A DNA stretch of 64,000 bases, taken from contig CAWCTX010000005.1 of the NCBI GenBank assembly GCA_963798505.1, forward strand, positions 744,001 through 808,000, in the 5' to 3' direction. The position numbers and the translations under genes were made by a program. Source of the DNA: CAVWSM01 sp963798505 (GTDB lineage Bacteria; Actinomycetota; Actinomycetes; Jiangellales; Jiangellaceae). How positions within the stretch are numbered: position 1 is the stretch's first letter; every line of letters begins with the position of its first letter. Positions 49,369-59,738 of this stretch are shown one piece after another. The notes under the pieces are model-generated. The model was not told the origin of the DNA, ran no database searches, and worked only from the letters and a program-made list of their open reading frames with translations.

Positions 49369-50943
49369 GTGGGGTTGCGCGGGCGACGTGACGGGCTGAT
49401 TCGGGGCGCAGCGGCGCTGGCCGGTGGCCTGGGTCTGGTGTTCGCCTTCCCGCCGTACGACATGCTGTGGTTCGTCGCGCCGATCTGCGTCATGGCCCTG
49501 ACGCTCGCCGTGCGAGGTGTGTCGCTGTGGCGGGCCGCTCTGCTCGGCTACGTGTTCGGCCTCGCCTTCTTCGTCGTCCTGCTGCGCTGGACCAACATCG
49601 AGCTCGGCGCCGCGCCATGGCTCTTCCTCGCCGCCTTCCAGGCGCTCTACCTCGCCCCGCTGGGCGCGGCGATCGCCTACGCCCAGCGGCTGCCCGGCTG
49701 GCCGGTGTGGACCGCCGCGCTGTGGGTGCTGCAGGAGGCGCTGCGCGGGCGGTACCCGTTCGACGGGTTCACCTGGGGGCGGCTCGCCTTCTCGCAGGCG
49801 GACGCCCCGACGCTCGGTCTCGCGTCGCTGGGCGGTGCGCCACTGGTCACGTTCGTCGTCGCGCTCGCCGGGGGGCTGCTCGCGTGGGTCGTCGTGTCGG
49901 AACGCGCGGTGCCGTGGCGCGCGGCCGCAGCCGTGGCCGCCGCCGGTGTGCTGTTCGCCGGCATCCCGATCGCGCAGCCCGACGCCAATGGACGCACCGT
50001 CACCGTCGCGCTCGTCCAGGGCAACGTGCCGCAGCTCGGTCTCGACTTCGACGCGCAGCGCGAGGCGGTGCTGCGCAACCACGTCGACGCCACCCGCGAT
50101 CTCGCTGACCAGGTCGACGCCGGCGTCGTCGAGCAGCCCGACCTGGTCATCTGGCCGGAGAACTCCTCCGACATCGACCCGTTCCGCGACGCCGACGCGG
50201 CTGAGCTCATCGACGAGGCCGCACAGGCGATCGGCGTCCCCATCCTCGTCGGCGCCGTCGTCATCACCGACGACGATGAGCACGTCGAGAACACCGGCAT
50301 CGTCTGGGACCCGGAAACCGGGCCCGGCGACACCTACGTCAAGCAGCACCCGGTGCCGTTCGCCGAATACATCCCGCTGCGCGACCTGGCCCGGCTGGTC
50401 GTCCCCAACGTCGACGAGCTCCGCTCCCGCGACATGGTCAAGGGCGACGAGACCGGCGTGCTGCAGGTCGGGCCGGCGCGAGTCGGCGACGTCATCTGCT
50501 TCGAGGTCGCGTACGACGACGTGGTGCGGGACACCGTCCGCGACGGTGGCGAAGTGCTCGCGGTGCAAACCAACAACGCGACCTTCGGCTTCTCCGCGCA
50601 GACCGAGCAGCAGCTGGCCATGTCGCGGCTGCGCGCGGTCGAGCACGGCCGCACCGTCCTGGTGGCGGCCACGAGCGGCGTGAGCGCCATCGTCGACCCC
50701 GACGGCTCGGTGCGGGACCGGAGCGAGATCTTCACCAGCGACCTGCTCGTCGAGCCGGTCGAGCTCAGCAGTGCCCGCACGATCGCGACACAGCTCGGGA
50801 TGTGGCCAGAGCTGCTCATCTCGGCCGTCGGGCTGGGCGCGATCACCGCAGCGGCCCTGGTTGCGAGGCGCAGGCGCGGCGCCCCGACCGAGGCCGACAC
50901 TTCCGCCACCGGTGACGTCGAGCCCAAGGAGGTCGCCCGGTGA
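49369..50943 (+). CDS. lnt: Apolipoprotein N-acyltransferase
   Basis: 524-aa integral membrane enzyme that N-acylates the lipoprotein Cys. The N-terminal half is a series of TM segments (GLVFAFPPYDMLWFVAPICV, AALLGYVFGLAFFVVLLRWT, APLVTFVVALAGGLLAWVVV in part). The periplasmic nitrilase domain carries the triad Glu in LVIWPENSSDIDPF, Lys in YVKQHPVPFAEYIPL and Cys in VGDVICFEVAYDDVV. NNATFGFSAQTEQQLAMSRL is also typical. Start GTG 49369 (VGLRGRRDGL). Its stop overlaps ppm1 by 4 nt. In Mycobacterium tuberculosis the two activities are fused. Confidence 0.94.
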   Translation: MGLRGRRDGLIRGAAALAGGLGLVFAFPPYDMLWFVAPICVMALTLAVRGVSLWRAALLGYVFGLAFFVVLLRWTNIELGAAPWLFLAAFQALYLAPLGAAIAYAQRLPGWPVWTAALWVLQEALRGRYPFDGFTWGRLAFSQADAPTLGLASLGGAPLVTFVVALAGGLLAWVVVSERAVPWRAAAAVAAAGVLFAGIPIAQPDANGRTVTVALVQGNVPQLGLDFDAQREAVLRNHVDATRDLADQVDAGVVEQPDLVIWPENSSDIDPFRDADAAELIDEAAQAIGVPILVGAVVITDDDEHVENTGIVWDPETGPGDTYVKQHPVPFAEYIPLRDLARLVVPNVDELRSRDMVKGDETGVLQVGPARVGDVICFEVAYDDVVRDTVRDGGEVLAVQTNNATFGFSAQTEQQLAMSRLRAVEHGRTVLVAATSGVSAIVDPDGSVRDRSEIFTSDLLVEPVELSSARTIATQLGMWPELLISAVGLGAITAAALVARRRRGAPTEADTSATGDVEPKEVAR

Positions 50944-51710
50944 CGACACCGCCGGCGGAGCTGGGAAAGGTCCTCGTCTGCATCCCGACCTACAACGAGG
51001 CCGACAACGTCGCCGAGATCGTGGCGCGCGTCCGTGTCGCCGTGCCCGAAGCGCACGTGCTCGTCATCGACGACGGCTCACCGGACGGCACCGGCGAGAT
51101 CGCCGACCGGCTGGCCGCGGACGACCCGGCCGTACACGTCCTGCATCGCACGCAGAAGCTCGGCCTTGGCGCGGCGTACGTCGCCGGGTTCCGCTGGGGC
51201 CAGGAGCAGGGCTTCGACGTGCTCGTCGAGATGGACGCCGACGGCTCGCACCAGCCCGAGCAGCTGCCGAGGTTGCTGGCCGCGCTCGACCACGCCGACC
51301 TCGTCCTGGGCTCGCGCTACGTGCCGGGCGGGAGCGTCCGCAACTGGCCGCGCTCGCGCGAGGTGCTGTCGCGTGGCGGCAACATCTACACCCGGGTCGC
51401 GCTCGGCCTGCCGCTGCACGATGCGACGGGCGGCTTTCGCGCTTTCCGTCGTACGACGTTGGAGAAGGTGGGCCTCGATGACGTGGCCTCCCAGGGCTAC
51501 TGCTTCCAGGTCGACCTCGCCTGGCGGACCCACCAGCAAGGCCTGCGTGTTGTCGAGGTTCCCGTCACGTTCATCGAGCGCACGCGAGGCACCAGCAAGA
51601 TGAGCGGCGCGATCGTGCGGGAGGCCTTGATCAAGGTCACACTCTGGGGCGGGGCACATCGGGCGCGTCAAATGCGTTCCCTAGTCAGGAAGGGGAACCG
51701 TTCGACATGA
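50940..51710 (+). CDS. ppm1: Polyprenol monophosphomannose synthase (GT2)
   Basis: 256-aa family 2 glycosyltransferase that transfers mannose from GDP-mannose to polyprenyl phosphate for lipoglycan and glycoprotein synthesis. VLVCIPTYNEADNVAEIVAR, VLVIDDGSPDGTGEIADRLA, QKLGLGAAYVAGFRWGQEQG, VLVEMDADGSHQPEQLPRLL (DAD metal motif), LVLGSRYVPGGSVRNWPRSR and DATGGFRAFRRTTLEKVGLD then FIERTRGTSKMSGAIVREAL. GTG 50940 overlaps lnt (GTGA). Lacks the membrane domain of larger DPM enzymes. Confidence 0.93.
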   Translation: MTTPPAELGKVLVCIPTYNEADNVAEIVARVRVAVPEAHVLVIDDGSPDGTGEIADRLAADDPAVHVLHRTQKLGLGAAYVAGFRWGQEQGFDVLVEMDADGSHQPEQLPRLLAALDHADLVLGSRYVPGGSVRNWPRSREVLSRGGNIYTRVALGLPLHDATGGFRAFRRTTLEKVGLDDVASQGYCFQVDLAWRTHQQGLRVVEVPVTFIERTRGTSKMSGAIVREALIKVTLWGGAHRARQMRSLVRKGNRST

Positions 51711-52168
51711 ATAGACGCTGGCTCGTGCTCCTGTTCGCCGCCGTGCCGCTGCTCGAGATCTGGATCATCGTCTCCGTCGGCCAGGTGATCGGGCCATGGT
51801 GGACGATCCTGCTGCTCCTCGCGATGGCGGTGCTGGGCGCCTGGCTCATCCGTCGGGAAGGCGCACGAGCCTGGCGGGCGCTCACCGACGCCGTCTCCTC
51901 GGGACGACCGCCCACTCGTGAGCTTGCCGACGCAGGCCTCGTGCTGGTCGGCGGCACGCTTCTGCTCACGCCCGGCTTCCTGACCGACGTGGTGGGACTG
52001 TTCCTGATCGCGCCCATGACCCGGCCGACGGCGCGGCGGCTGCTGATGTGGTTCTTCGGGCGGCGAGTGGTCACCGCCACGCTCATGGGGTACTCCGCGC
52101 AGCGGCCGCCGGGCGGCGGCACAGTCATCCCCGGCGAGGTCATCGACAGCGACGACAAGCCGCGCTGA
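51707..52168 (+). CDS. fxsA: FxsA family membrane protein
   Basis: 153-aa small membrane protein. TM segments RWLVLLFAAVPLLEIWIIVS and WWTILLLLAMAVLGAWLIRR, then the conserved EGARAWRALTDAVSSGRPPT and ELADAGLVLVGGTLLLTPGF with LTDVVGLFLIAPMTRPTARR. FxsA of E. coli relieves exclusion of phage T7 in F+ cells; the actinobacterial role is not known. ATG 51707 overlaps the ppm1 stop by 4 nt, and lnt-ppm1-fxsA form one coupled unit. Confidence 0.9.
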   Translation: MNRRWLVLLFAAVPLLEIWIIVSVGQVIGPWWTILLLLAMAVLGAWLIRREGARAWRALTDAVSSGRPPTRELADAGLVLVGGTLLLTPGFLTDVVGLFLIAPMTRPTARRLLMWFFGRRVVTATLMGYSAQRPPGGGTVIPGEVIDSDDKPR

Positions 52169-52181
52169 CCTGCCGGACTGC

Positions 52182-53240
52182 CTAGCGGGCCGCGCCCACC
52201 AGCAGCTCGAGGAAAGTCTCCGGCTGCTCGAGGTGCGGGCTGTGGCCAACGCCGCGGAGAACGACCTCGCGATAGCTGCCGCCGTTGGCGACGTACGCGT
52301 CGAGCACCGCGCGCATCTGCGTGACCATGGGCTGCGCGGGGTAGACGTCGGCACCCGGCCAGCCCGGCACCACACCGAGCGCGCCGAGGTGCCCGAAGTC
52401 GAAGAACGACGTGTCGGACACGATCGCGTCGGCATCACCACGCACCCACAGCACAGGCGGCCGCGGGTCAAGATTCGCGAACGCGCTGACGTCGAAGTGC
52501 TTCGGCGAGATGGCGTTGTTCATTCCCCGCGTCCCCGGCGCGACGCCCGGCCAGTTGTCTGATGCGGTCGCGTCGCCCGGGTAGTGGGCAGCACCCGTGC
52601 GCGTGCTGAGCACGGACTCGAGGATGTGGTCCTCGTCGGCGACCTTGGTGCCGTCGGCGACGTAGAACCGGCGCAGGACGTTGAGCGGGGACGACGGCGA
52701 GTCGGTGGAGCGGTCGCCGGCCGCGAGCGCAGCGACGAAGTCGGGATTGGCGGCCCCGCCACCCGAGCCGGCCAAGTCCGGGTGTACCGGTGTGCCGTCG
52801 GGGCCGGCTGTGCCGCCGAACCCGTACGGCGACATGGGCGCCTCGAGCACGATGCTGCCCAGACGATCCGGATGCTCGATCGCGAGCTGCATGAGCACTC
52901 CGGCCCCGGCCGAGTGGCCCACAGCCGTCACCGGGTCGTCGAGACCGAGCGCATCGAGGACGGCCACAACGTCGTCGGAGAAGTCCCGCATCCCGCGGGT
53001 CGCGTCGATGGGCAACGGCTCGGTGTCGCCATAGCCGCGCAGATCCACGGCAACCCCGCGCAGCCCCACCGGCAGCGCACGCAGCAGCGCGTCGAAGAAC
53101 GCCGACGACGAGCAGTTGCCGTGCACGAACAGCACAGTCGACCGGGCATCGGTCGCCCTGGTCTCGCGGACGTGCATGCGGCCGCGGGGCGTCTCGACGT
53201 CGTGCCTCCGTATGGTGCGCGGCGGCGCGTCCACGCTCAC
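52182..53240 (-). CDS. Alpha/beta hydrolase
   Basis: 352 aa. VLFVHGNCSSSAFFDALLRA gives the oxyanion loop. VAVDLRGYGDTEPLPIDATR follows. The nucleophile elbow is AVGHSAGAGVLMQLA. The acid region is VLWVRGDADAIVSDTSFFDF and the catalytic His is in LRGVGHSPHLEQPETFLELL. The long cap (GFGGTAGPDGTPVHPDLAGS onward) could recognise a specific ester. GTG 53240 overlaps the preceding gene by 4 nt; it is the last gene of the ten-gene minus-strand operon. Frame intact. Substrate unknown; lactone or ester hydrolysis inferred. Confidence 0.88.
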   Translation of the reverse strand: MSVDAPPRTIRRHDVETPRGRMHVRETRATDARSTVLFVHGNCSSSAFFDALLRALPVGLRGVAVDLRGYGDTEPLPIDATRGMRDFSDDVVAVLDALGLDDPVTAVGHSAGAGVLMQLAIEHPDRLGSIVLEAPMSPYGFGGTAGPDGTPVHPDLAGSGGGAANPDFVAALAAGDRSTDSPSSPLNVLRRFYVADGTKVADEDHILESVLSTRTGAAHYPGDATASDNWPGVAPGTRGMNNAISPKHFDVSAFANLDPRPPVLWVRGDADAIVSDTSFFDFGHLGALGVVPGWPGADVYPAQPMVTQMRAVLDAYVANGGSYREVVLRGVGHSPHLEQPETFLELLVGAAR

Positions 53241-54167
53241 GACCCGACCTCCTTGTCCAACCGCACGTCCAGGCCGGCCCGGATCTCGGCGGCGACTTCG
53301 GCAACCCCGGTCGGGCTCATGATGATCGTGTAGTGGTTCACATCGGGTACGTCACGCACCGCCAGCAGCGGCAGCAGCTCCTGCCAGGCGGCGAGGTGGT
53401 CGCGGGGGTAGAGCGGAATGGGCTCGTCGAGCAACCCGCGCGGGGCGCGGAGCAGCGTCGTCTCGTGGGCCAGCTCGGCCAGCGCGTCAGGCACCGGACC
53501 GCCTGCATAGAGCTCGAGCGAGTCGGCGGCGACCGCATCGTACGAGGAGGAGGAGCGCAGCCGCGGCGCGGTGCCGTCCAGGTCGTAGCCCACATAGTCG
53601 GCGACGGCATCGCTCCAGCCGTTCTGGAAGGCGGGGTGCGCCCGCCAGAACCTCAGGTATGCCGCCTCGTCGGGGAACGTGAGCGACAGCCGCTCCGCCG
53701 CCGGGCCGAGCACCACCTGGAGCAGGACCTCGGGATCAGTGCCCACGGGGAGCCCCGCCGGAGCAGGCAGTGGGATCCCGCCGTCGACAAGCACGATCCG
53801 GCGTACGCGTGACGGGTTGCGGTGCGCGAACACCACCGCCACGAAGCCGCCCATGGAATGCCCGACAACGACAGCATCGGGTACGTGGAGCAGGTCAAGT
53901 GTGGCCAACAGGTCGTCGGCGTGTTGCGCCATCCCGTACGGGCCGGGCAGGACGTTGCTCCGGCCGCGGCCACGAAGGTCGGGCGCGATGAGGCGCACCC
54001 TGGGGAGGGCTTCCACGATGGCCGGCCAGGCCCGGTGCGAGGCGGTGATCCCGTGCACGGCGAGCACGGTCTCCGGATCGGCCACGCCGACCGGCTCCCA
54101 CACGCCGACCCGGAGAAGGCCGCCGCGAACAGGTACGTCGACAGTGCGGTAGATGTGCGAGCTCATC
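53237..54167 (-). CDS. Alpha/beta hydrolase
   Basis: 309 aa starting MSSHIYRTVDVPVRGGLLRV. VLAVHGITASHRAWPAIVEA, LIAPDLRGRGRSNVLPGPYG, nucleophile VVVGHSMGGFVAVVFAHRNP, then LVDGGIPLPAPAGLPVGTDP and catalytic His in DVPDVNHYTIIMSPTGVAEV. Related to epoxide hydrolase/enol-lactonase-type enzymes. As sequenced it is in frame with part of the upstream SDR, giving an apparent 559-codon fusion. The separate ATG at 54167 overlaps the SDR stop (ATGA), so two genes are annotated. Confidence 0.88.
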
Positions 54168-54916
54168 GGGCGATCCAGCCGCCGTCCATCGACCATGACG
54201 CCCCGGTCACCATCGACGCGTCCGGGCCGGACAGCCAGGCCACGAGGGAGGCAACCTCGTGCGGTTCGACAAGCCGCTTGATCGCCGACTCGGTGAGCAG
54301 CACCGTGTGGAGCACCTCGGACTCGGGGATGCCGTGCACGCACGCCTGGTCGGCGATCTGCTTCTCGACGAGCGGGGTGCGCACGTAACCGGGGTTGACG
54401 CAGTTGCTCGTCACGCCGTGCGGGCCGCCCTCGAGCGCGGTCACCTTGGACAGGCCCTCGAGGCCGTGCTTTGCCGATACGTACGCGGACTTGAACGGTG
54501 AGGCCACGAGGCCGTGCACCGATCGAAATGTTGACGATGCGTCCGAAGCCACGCGCATACATGCCGGGCAGCGCGGCGCGGATCAGCAGGAACGGCGCCT
54601 CCAGCATGATGGCCTGCAGTCGGCGGAAGTCGTCGGGCGCGAAGTCCTGGATGGGGCTGACCCGTTGCAGGCCGGCGTTGTTGACGAGGATGTCCACGTC
54701 GAGGTTCAGGTGGTCGAGTGCGCGCGTGTCGCTCAGGTCGACCTGCCACACGTCGCCGTCGACCTCCTTGGCCACGATGTCAGCGCCTGCCGCATCGACG
54801 TCGGCGATGGTCACGTGCGCGCCGAGGGCGGCCAACGTACGGGCGCAGGCAGCCCCGATCCCGCTCGCACCGCCGGTGACCAGCGCGCGGCGGCCGGTCA
54901 GTGTCTGCTCCGTCAC
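54163..54916 (-). CDS. Short-chain dehydrogenase, probable 3-hydroxybutyrate dehydrogenase (frameshifted)
   Basis: About 250 aa. Cofactor motif GRRALVTGGASGIGAACART with TIADVDAAGA, suggesting NAD. DILVNNAGLQRVSPIQDFAP is typical of BdhA. In the second frame SVHGLVASPFKSAYVSAKHG contains catalytic Tyr and Lys (YxxxK), and GVTSNCVNPGYVRTPLVEKQ with IADQACVHGI matches the 3-hydroxybutyrate dehydrogenase subfamily. The frame change is near 54530 between IVNIS and SVHG. Ends GASWSMDGGWIAR. Would oxidise 3-hydroxybutyrate or a similar acid to the 3-oxo acid. ATG 54916 overlaps the TetR stop. Confidence 0.88.
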
Positions 54917-55536
54917 TGGGTCGGCTCCTCATTGCTTGCCTGGACTGATGGGCTCAGGGCGCGCTGGATGAACTTCATGGCCTCGTCAAAGACCTCCGGG
55001 GGCACCTCGCCGCCACCCTCGGGCCAAAGAACCCACCGCATGCCGACGATCTCGCCGATGCCCATGAGCGCCCAGGCCGCGACGGTGGGGTCGATGTCGC
55101 CGACCTCGCCGTCGACCTGTGCCTTGGCCAGACCGGCGGCATAGCCCTCGACGATGCGCGTGTAGTGCAGCTTGAGCGCCTCGGGCGACACGAACTCGGC
55201 CTGACGGATGATCCGGTACAGCGCGGGATGCTCGGCGGTGAACCGGAAGAACGCCCGGAACCCGGCCCGCTCCGCCTCGAGCCGGTTGGGGGCGGCGGAG
55301 CTCGCCTCGTACATCGTGTGCCGTACCCGGCGGTTGAGGTCCTCGACCACCTCGTCGAACACCGCCTGCTTGCCGTCGAAATACAGGTAGAAGGTGCCGA
55401 GCCCGACACCGGCTGCCTCGGTGATCTTGACGATGGACGCCTCGTGGTAGCCCACCTCGGCGAAGACCTGCTCCGCGGCCTCCAGGATCTTGGCCCTGGT
55501 GCGGTTGCCCTTGGCGGTGCGTGGCGCCGCGCTCAT
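54913..55536 (-). CDS. TetR/AcrR family transcriptional regulator
   Basis: 207 aa. HTH: TRAKILEAAEQVFAEVGYHE then ASIVKITEAAGVGLGTFYLY FDGK (space added), a canonical TetR_N helix-turn-helix. The effector domain is AFFRFTAEHPALYRIIRQAE, EFVSPEALKLHYTRIVEGYA, WALMGIGEIVGMRWVLWP, common among regulators of acyl-CoA or fatty-acid genes. It lies inside the operon it probably represses, and overlaps both neighbours by 4 nt. Ligand likely an acyl-CoA made by the adjacent ligase (inference). Confidence 0.92.
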   Translation of the reverse strand: MSAAPRTAKGNRTRAKILEAAEQVFAEVGYHEASIVKITEAAGVGLGTFYLYFDGKQAVFDEVVEDLNRRVRHTMYEASSAAPNRLEAERAGFRAFFRFTAEHPALYRIIRQAEFVSPEALKLHYTRIVEGYAAGLAKAQVDGEVGDIDPTVAAWALMGIGEIVGMRWVLWPEGGGEVPPEVFDEAMKFIQRALSPSVQASNEEPTQ

Positions 55537-57095
55537 GGTCGGGCCTCCTGTCCTCGGGCGGGCTGGGTGGCCTGACTGGCCAGCATCCGCCGGCGCACCT
55601 TGTGCAGCGAGGTGCGCGGCAGCCGGGTCACGAACTCGTAGCGCTGCGGCACCTTGAAGTGCGCGAGCTCGCGGCGGCACAGGGCGTCGAGCGCGTCGGC
55701 GTCGGTGTGCACGCCCGCCCGACGGACGACGAACGCGGCGGCCACCTCGCCCCACCGCTCGTCCGGGATGCCGACAACGGCCACCTCGGCGACTCCGGGG
55801 TGCTGGGCCAAGCACAGCTTCGACCTCAGCAGGGCTGACGTTCTCGCCGCCCACGATGAAGATGTCCTTGAGCCGGTCGACGATGCGGAAGTATCCGTCC
55901 GTGTCACGCTCCACGAGGTCGCCGGTGTGCAGCCACCCGCCGGCGAGAGCCCGGGCGGTCGCGTCCGGGTCGCGGAAGTAGCCGGCGAACACGCCGGGAC
56001 CGCGCACGAGCAGCTCGCCGCGAGCCGCGCCGTCAAGCAGCTCGCCGGTCACCGGGTCGGCGACGGCCACCTCGACGTGCGGGTAGGGCTTGCCGGCGAG
56101 CCCGCTGCGGGCGCGGGCTTCGTCGTCGGGCAGGCACAGCACGTTGGGGCCCGCCTCGGTCAGCCCGTACCCCTGCACGAGCCCGACGCCGCGGCGATGC
56201 CAGGTGCGCAGCAGCGGCTCCGGCATCGGGGCGCCGCCGACGACCGCGCTGCGCAACGACGACAGGTCGGCATTCTCGAACTCCGGATGCTCGGCCAGCA
56301 TCAGGTAGTTCGTCGGCACACCCATGAGCGTGGTCACCCGCCGCTCGGCGATCAGCTGCAGCACGCGGTCCGGCTCGAACGTCCGCTCCAGGACCACGGT
56401 CGCGCCGACCCACCAGGCGAGCAGGGGCTGGATGTTCCACCCGCCGGCGTGGAACTGCGGCAGCACGCTGAGCACGACGTCGCGACTCGTCAGCTCTGCC
56501 GTGCGGGACAGCGACAGGTTGGTCCAGAAGCAGTTGGTGTGCGTGAGCAATGCGCCCTTGGCGGCGCCCTGGGTGCCGGAGGTGAACACCAGCAGCAGCG
56601 GGTCGTCGTCGCGGACGTCGCGGACCACCGCGCGCGCCGTCGGCTGCTTGCGCGTCGGCGGCGGCACGTGCGCCTCGACACCGGAACGCCCCGAGCTCCG
56701 TGCGGCGTGGCGGGAGCACCAGCAGCGACACAGCGGCATCGGCCAGCGCGGAGAACTCCTGCTCGACCAACAGGAGCGCCGGGTCCGCCAAATCGAGCTG
56801 AGCGGCCAGCTCGCGCGGCGACAGCCGCCAGGACAATGGCGTGAGCACCAGTCCCGCGTGCGCGCAGGCGAAGAACAGCACGACGTGGTCGGCGCTGTTG
56901 CCGGTGATCGTCGCGACCCGGTCACCGACGCCGTAACCGGCCTCCCGGAACGCCCCGGCCAGCGCACTCGCCCGTTCGTGCAGGTCGCGGTAGCGCAGCG
57001 TGACGCCGCGGTCGTCGACAGCCACGCGGTCCGGAGTCGCGACCGCGCGGTCCGCCGTCCAGCGTCCGAGGGTGTGCAGACGCGTCGTCGGTCAT
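55533..57095 (-). CDS. AMP-binding acyl-CoA synthetase (frameshifted)
   Basis: About 520 aa. Starts MTDDASAHPRTL, then after an indel RVAVDDRGVTLRYRDLHERA. P-loop LLLVFTSGTQGAAKGALLTH, VLPQFHAGGWNIQPLLAWWV, VQGYGLTEAGPNVLCLPDDE, GWLHTGDLVERDTDGYFRIV and DRLKDIFIVGGENVSPAEVE. After a shift near 55815: HPGVAEVAVVGIPDERWGEV, and the adenylation Lys in LPRTSLHKVRRRM. Frame changes near 57060, 56690 and 55815. ATG 57095 overlaps the LivM-like stop. Activates a carboxylate brought in by the transporter; chain length cannot be read. Confidence 0.9.
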
Positions 57096-58149
57096 CGCCT
57101 GGCTCACCGCCCCTGCGATGCCACCGGGCAGGAACAGAACAACAAGGATGAACAGCGTGCCGAGGATGAACATCGGCTCGCTCAACGGCACTCGCAGCAC
57201 GGTCGGCAGGTCGGCGATCGCCTCCGAGCTGGCCAGCGCCCCGAGCCGCTGGTCGAGAAGCGTATAGACCACGCCACCGACGATGGCACCCCAACGCGAC
57301 CCGACACCGCCCAACACGACCATGACCAGCAGCGCGAGGGTGAAGTCCGCGGAGCTGGTGCGCGGCACCGCGCCCGACTGCAGCAGCAGGTAGGCCATGC
57401 CGACAACCGTGGCGAGCGTCGCGGCGATGACGAACGTGAGGAGCTTGATCGCGTACGGGCGGCCGCCGAGCACGCGGACCCGCATCTCGTTCTCGCGCGT
57501 GGCGGCGGCGACGTGACCTGCGCGCGAGCGCTGCACCCAGAGGACGACCAGGTAGACCAGGACGAGCACGGCGAGCGCGAGCCAGTAGAGGTTGCGCGTG
57601 TTGGTCACGCCCACCAGGGCGTCGGGCACGTGCTCGGTGCGCAGCGCCAGACCCTCCTCGCCGCCGGTGGCCTGGCCCGGGTTGCGGCGCACCAGCACGT
57701 TGCCGGCCTGCGCGAACGCCAGGGTCACCATCGCAAACGAGATGCCGGTGACCCGCAGCGAGATCGCGCCGAGCACGAAGGCGAGCAGGATGCCGCCGAC
57801 CAGCACCACGCGACCCGGCGCGGCAGCAGCGGCAGGTCGGTGCGCTCGAGCACGACCGCGAGGCCGTACACGCCGGCGGCGAAGTAGAGCGCATGCCCGA
57901 AGCTGAGCAGCCCGGCGACGCCGAACAGCAAGTGGTAGCTCAGCGCGAGGGCGCCCGTCAGCAGCGCGAGCGCAAGCACCTGCAGGCTGCCCGGGGTGTA
58001 GGTAGCGCCGGGCAGGACGCCGGGGATCGTGATGGCGAGCAACGGCAGGCAGGCCAGCAGAGTCACCAGCGCCGCCCCGCCCAACGATGACGAGAGGCGT
58101 ACGGTGCGCACGCGCGGGTGCGGCGGACAACGCGACCTCGGCTGGTCAT
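57092..58149 (-). CDS. Branched-chain amino acid-type ABC transporter permease LivM (frameshifted)
   Basis: About 350-aa permease. LLACLPLLAITIPGVLPGAT, LLTGALALSYHLLFGVAGLL and SFGHALYFAAGVYGLAVVLE; then, after a shift near 57815, LGAISLRVTGISFAMVTLAF AQAGN (space added), WLALAVLVLVYLVVLW, GVGSRWGAIVGGVVYTLLDQ, and FILGTLFILVVLFLPGGIAG. A further shift lies near the start (58110) and one near the stop. The ATG at 58149 overlaps the LivH stop, and the 3' end overlaps the acyl-CoA synthetase ATG. Pairs with LivH. Confidence 0.87.
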
Positions 58150-59022
58150 GCCTTGCTCCCGAGCAGGCCGGCGGGACGGACGAGCAGGACGAGCGCGAGC
58201 GCGGCCACGACGATGAAGTCACCGACACCCAGGTAGTAGTTGGCGAACTGCTGGAGCACTGCCACCAGCACGGCCGCCACCGCCGCACCGATCAGCGAGC
58301 CGAGCCCGCCGATCACGGTGACGATGAACGCGAAGATGAGCAGCGACGCGCCGAGATGTGGCGACACGTAGCCGAAGTGACTGCGACGCCAGCACACCGC
58401 CGAGCCCGGCCGCGGCACCGCCGATCGCGAAGACGAGGGTGAACGCCTTGCGCACGTCGATCCCCAGCGCGGTGACCATGGCGCGGTTCTCGACACCGGC
58501 ACGGATGATCAGGCCGTACCTCGTGTGCTCGAGGAACAGAACGATGCCCGCGAGCACCGCCACTGCTGCGGCGATGGCGACGAAGCGGTCGTTCGGGCAC
58601 CGGCGCGCCGGCGAGATCGGTGGTCCCGTGCAGCCACTCGGGCCCGGTGATGAAGGTCGGGTCGGTGCCCCAGATGCCCTCGAACAGTGCGACGCTGGCG
58701 ACGGCGAGCCCGACGGTCACCAGCACCTGCTCGATGTGCCGGTTGTAGAGCCGGCGCATGAGCAGAGCTCGGTGAGTGCGGCGACCGCGGCGCCGACGGC
58801 ACGCACCGAGCACGAGGGCGACGGCGAACGCCGACCAGGCCGTCGGAGCCCATCCGCCGCGCCGACCTCCCACCCGGCGAACGCACCGAGAGTGAGGAAC
58901 GAGCCGTGCGCGAAGTTGAGCACACCCATCAGGCCGTAGATGAGCGACAGCCCCGACGCGACGAGGAAGTAGAGCGCGCCGAGGCCGAGGCCGGTGACCA
59001 GAAGCAGAACGACAGTGCTCAT
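58146..59022 (-). CDS. Branched-chain amino acid-type ABC transporter permease LivH (heavily frameshifted)
   Basis: About 290 aa. Starts MSTVVLLLVTGLGLGALYFL then VASGLSLIYGLMGVLNFAHG SFLTLGAFAG (space added; the family hallmark). Other readable blocks are HIEQVLVTVGLAVASVALFE, GIVLFLEHTRYGLIIRAGVE with NRAMVTALGIDVRKAFTLVF, and SHFGYVSPHLGASLLIFAFI then VTVIGGLGSLIGAAVAAVLV. Ends LLVRPAGLLGSKA with TGA overlapping the LivM ATG. At least five frame changes are required in under 0.9 kb. Confidence 0.85.
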
Positions 59023-59738
59023 GCGTGTGGCATCTCCTCGGCATGCACGCCGAGCAGCTGCTGCACCCGGTCGGGGTCGGCGAACAGCGCCGTCGCCGGC
59101 CCGGAGTGCACCGTGCGGCCGGCGTCGATGACGACCACGTCGTCGGCGAGCCGCTCGATCACCTGCAGGTTCTGCTCGACGAGGAGGATCGGCACGGTCT
59201 GCGCGGCGGCGGCCAGCGCGTCCGCGACATCGGTCGACGATCTTCGGTGCAAGCCCCTTCGTCGGCTCGTCGATGAGCAGGATCCGGTTGTCGTTGAGCA
59301 AGGCGCGGGCCAGCGACAGCATCTGCTGCTGCCCGCCCGAGAGGGTGCCCGGCGCGCTGGGCGGCGCGCGTGACGAGGTCCGGGAACAGCTCGTCAACCA
59401 GGTCGCGGTGCGGCGCGCCGCCGCGCGTCGGCGAGCCGGAGGTTCTCCGCGACGGTCAGCGCCCGCGAACACCTCGCGGTCCTCGGGCACGTAGCCGACG
59501 CCGCGCTGCACGATGCGGTGGGTGTCGAGCCGGTCGATGCGCGGACCGTCGAGGCAGCACTTCTCCGGCGCGGTCGATCAGGCCCAGGATCGCCTTCAGC
59601 GTGGACGTCTTGCCGACACCGTTGCGGCCGAGGACGGCGGTGACGCCGCGAGCCGGGACGGTCGAACGAGACATCCTCGACCACCTGCTGCCCGCCGATG
59701 CGCGCCGAGAGCCCGGAGACGGCGAGCACCGGCTGGGT

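Noticed and set aside
53237..54916. An SDR-alpha/beta hydrolase fusion of 559 codons
   Set aside because: The SDR core with YxxxK lies in a different frame ending at 54163, overlapping a separate hydrolase ATG; the middle of the fused frame is nonsense.
54913..57894. A 993-codon minus-strand frame that seems to join TetR, acyl-CoA ligase and more
   Set aside because: The parts have their own starts with 4-nt overlaps, and the N-terminal third is out-of-frame translation; the joining is due to indels.
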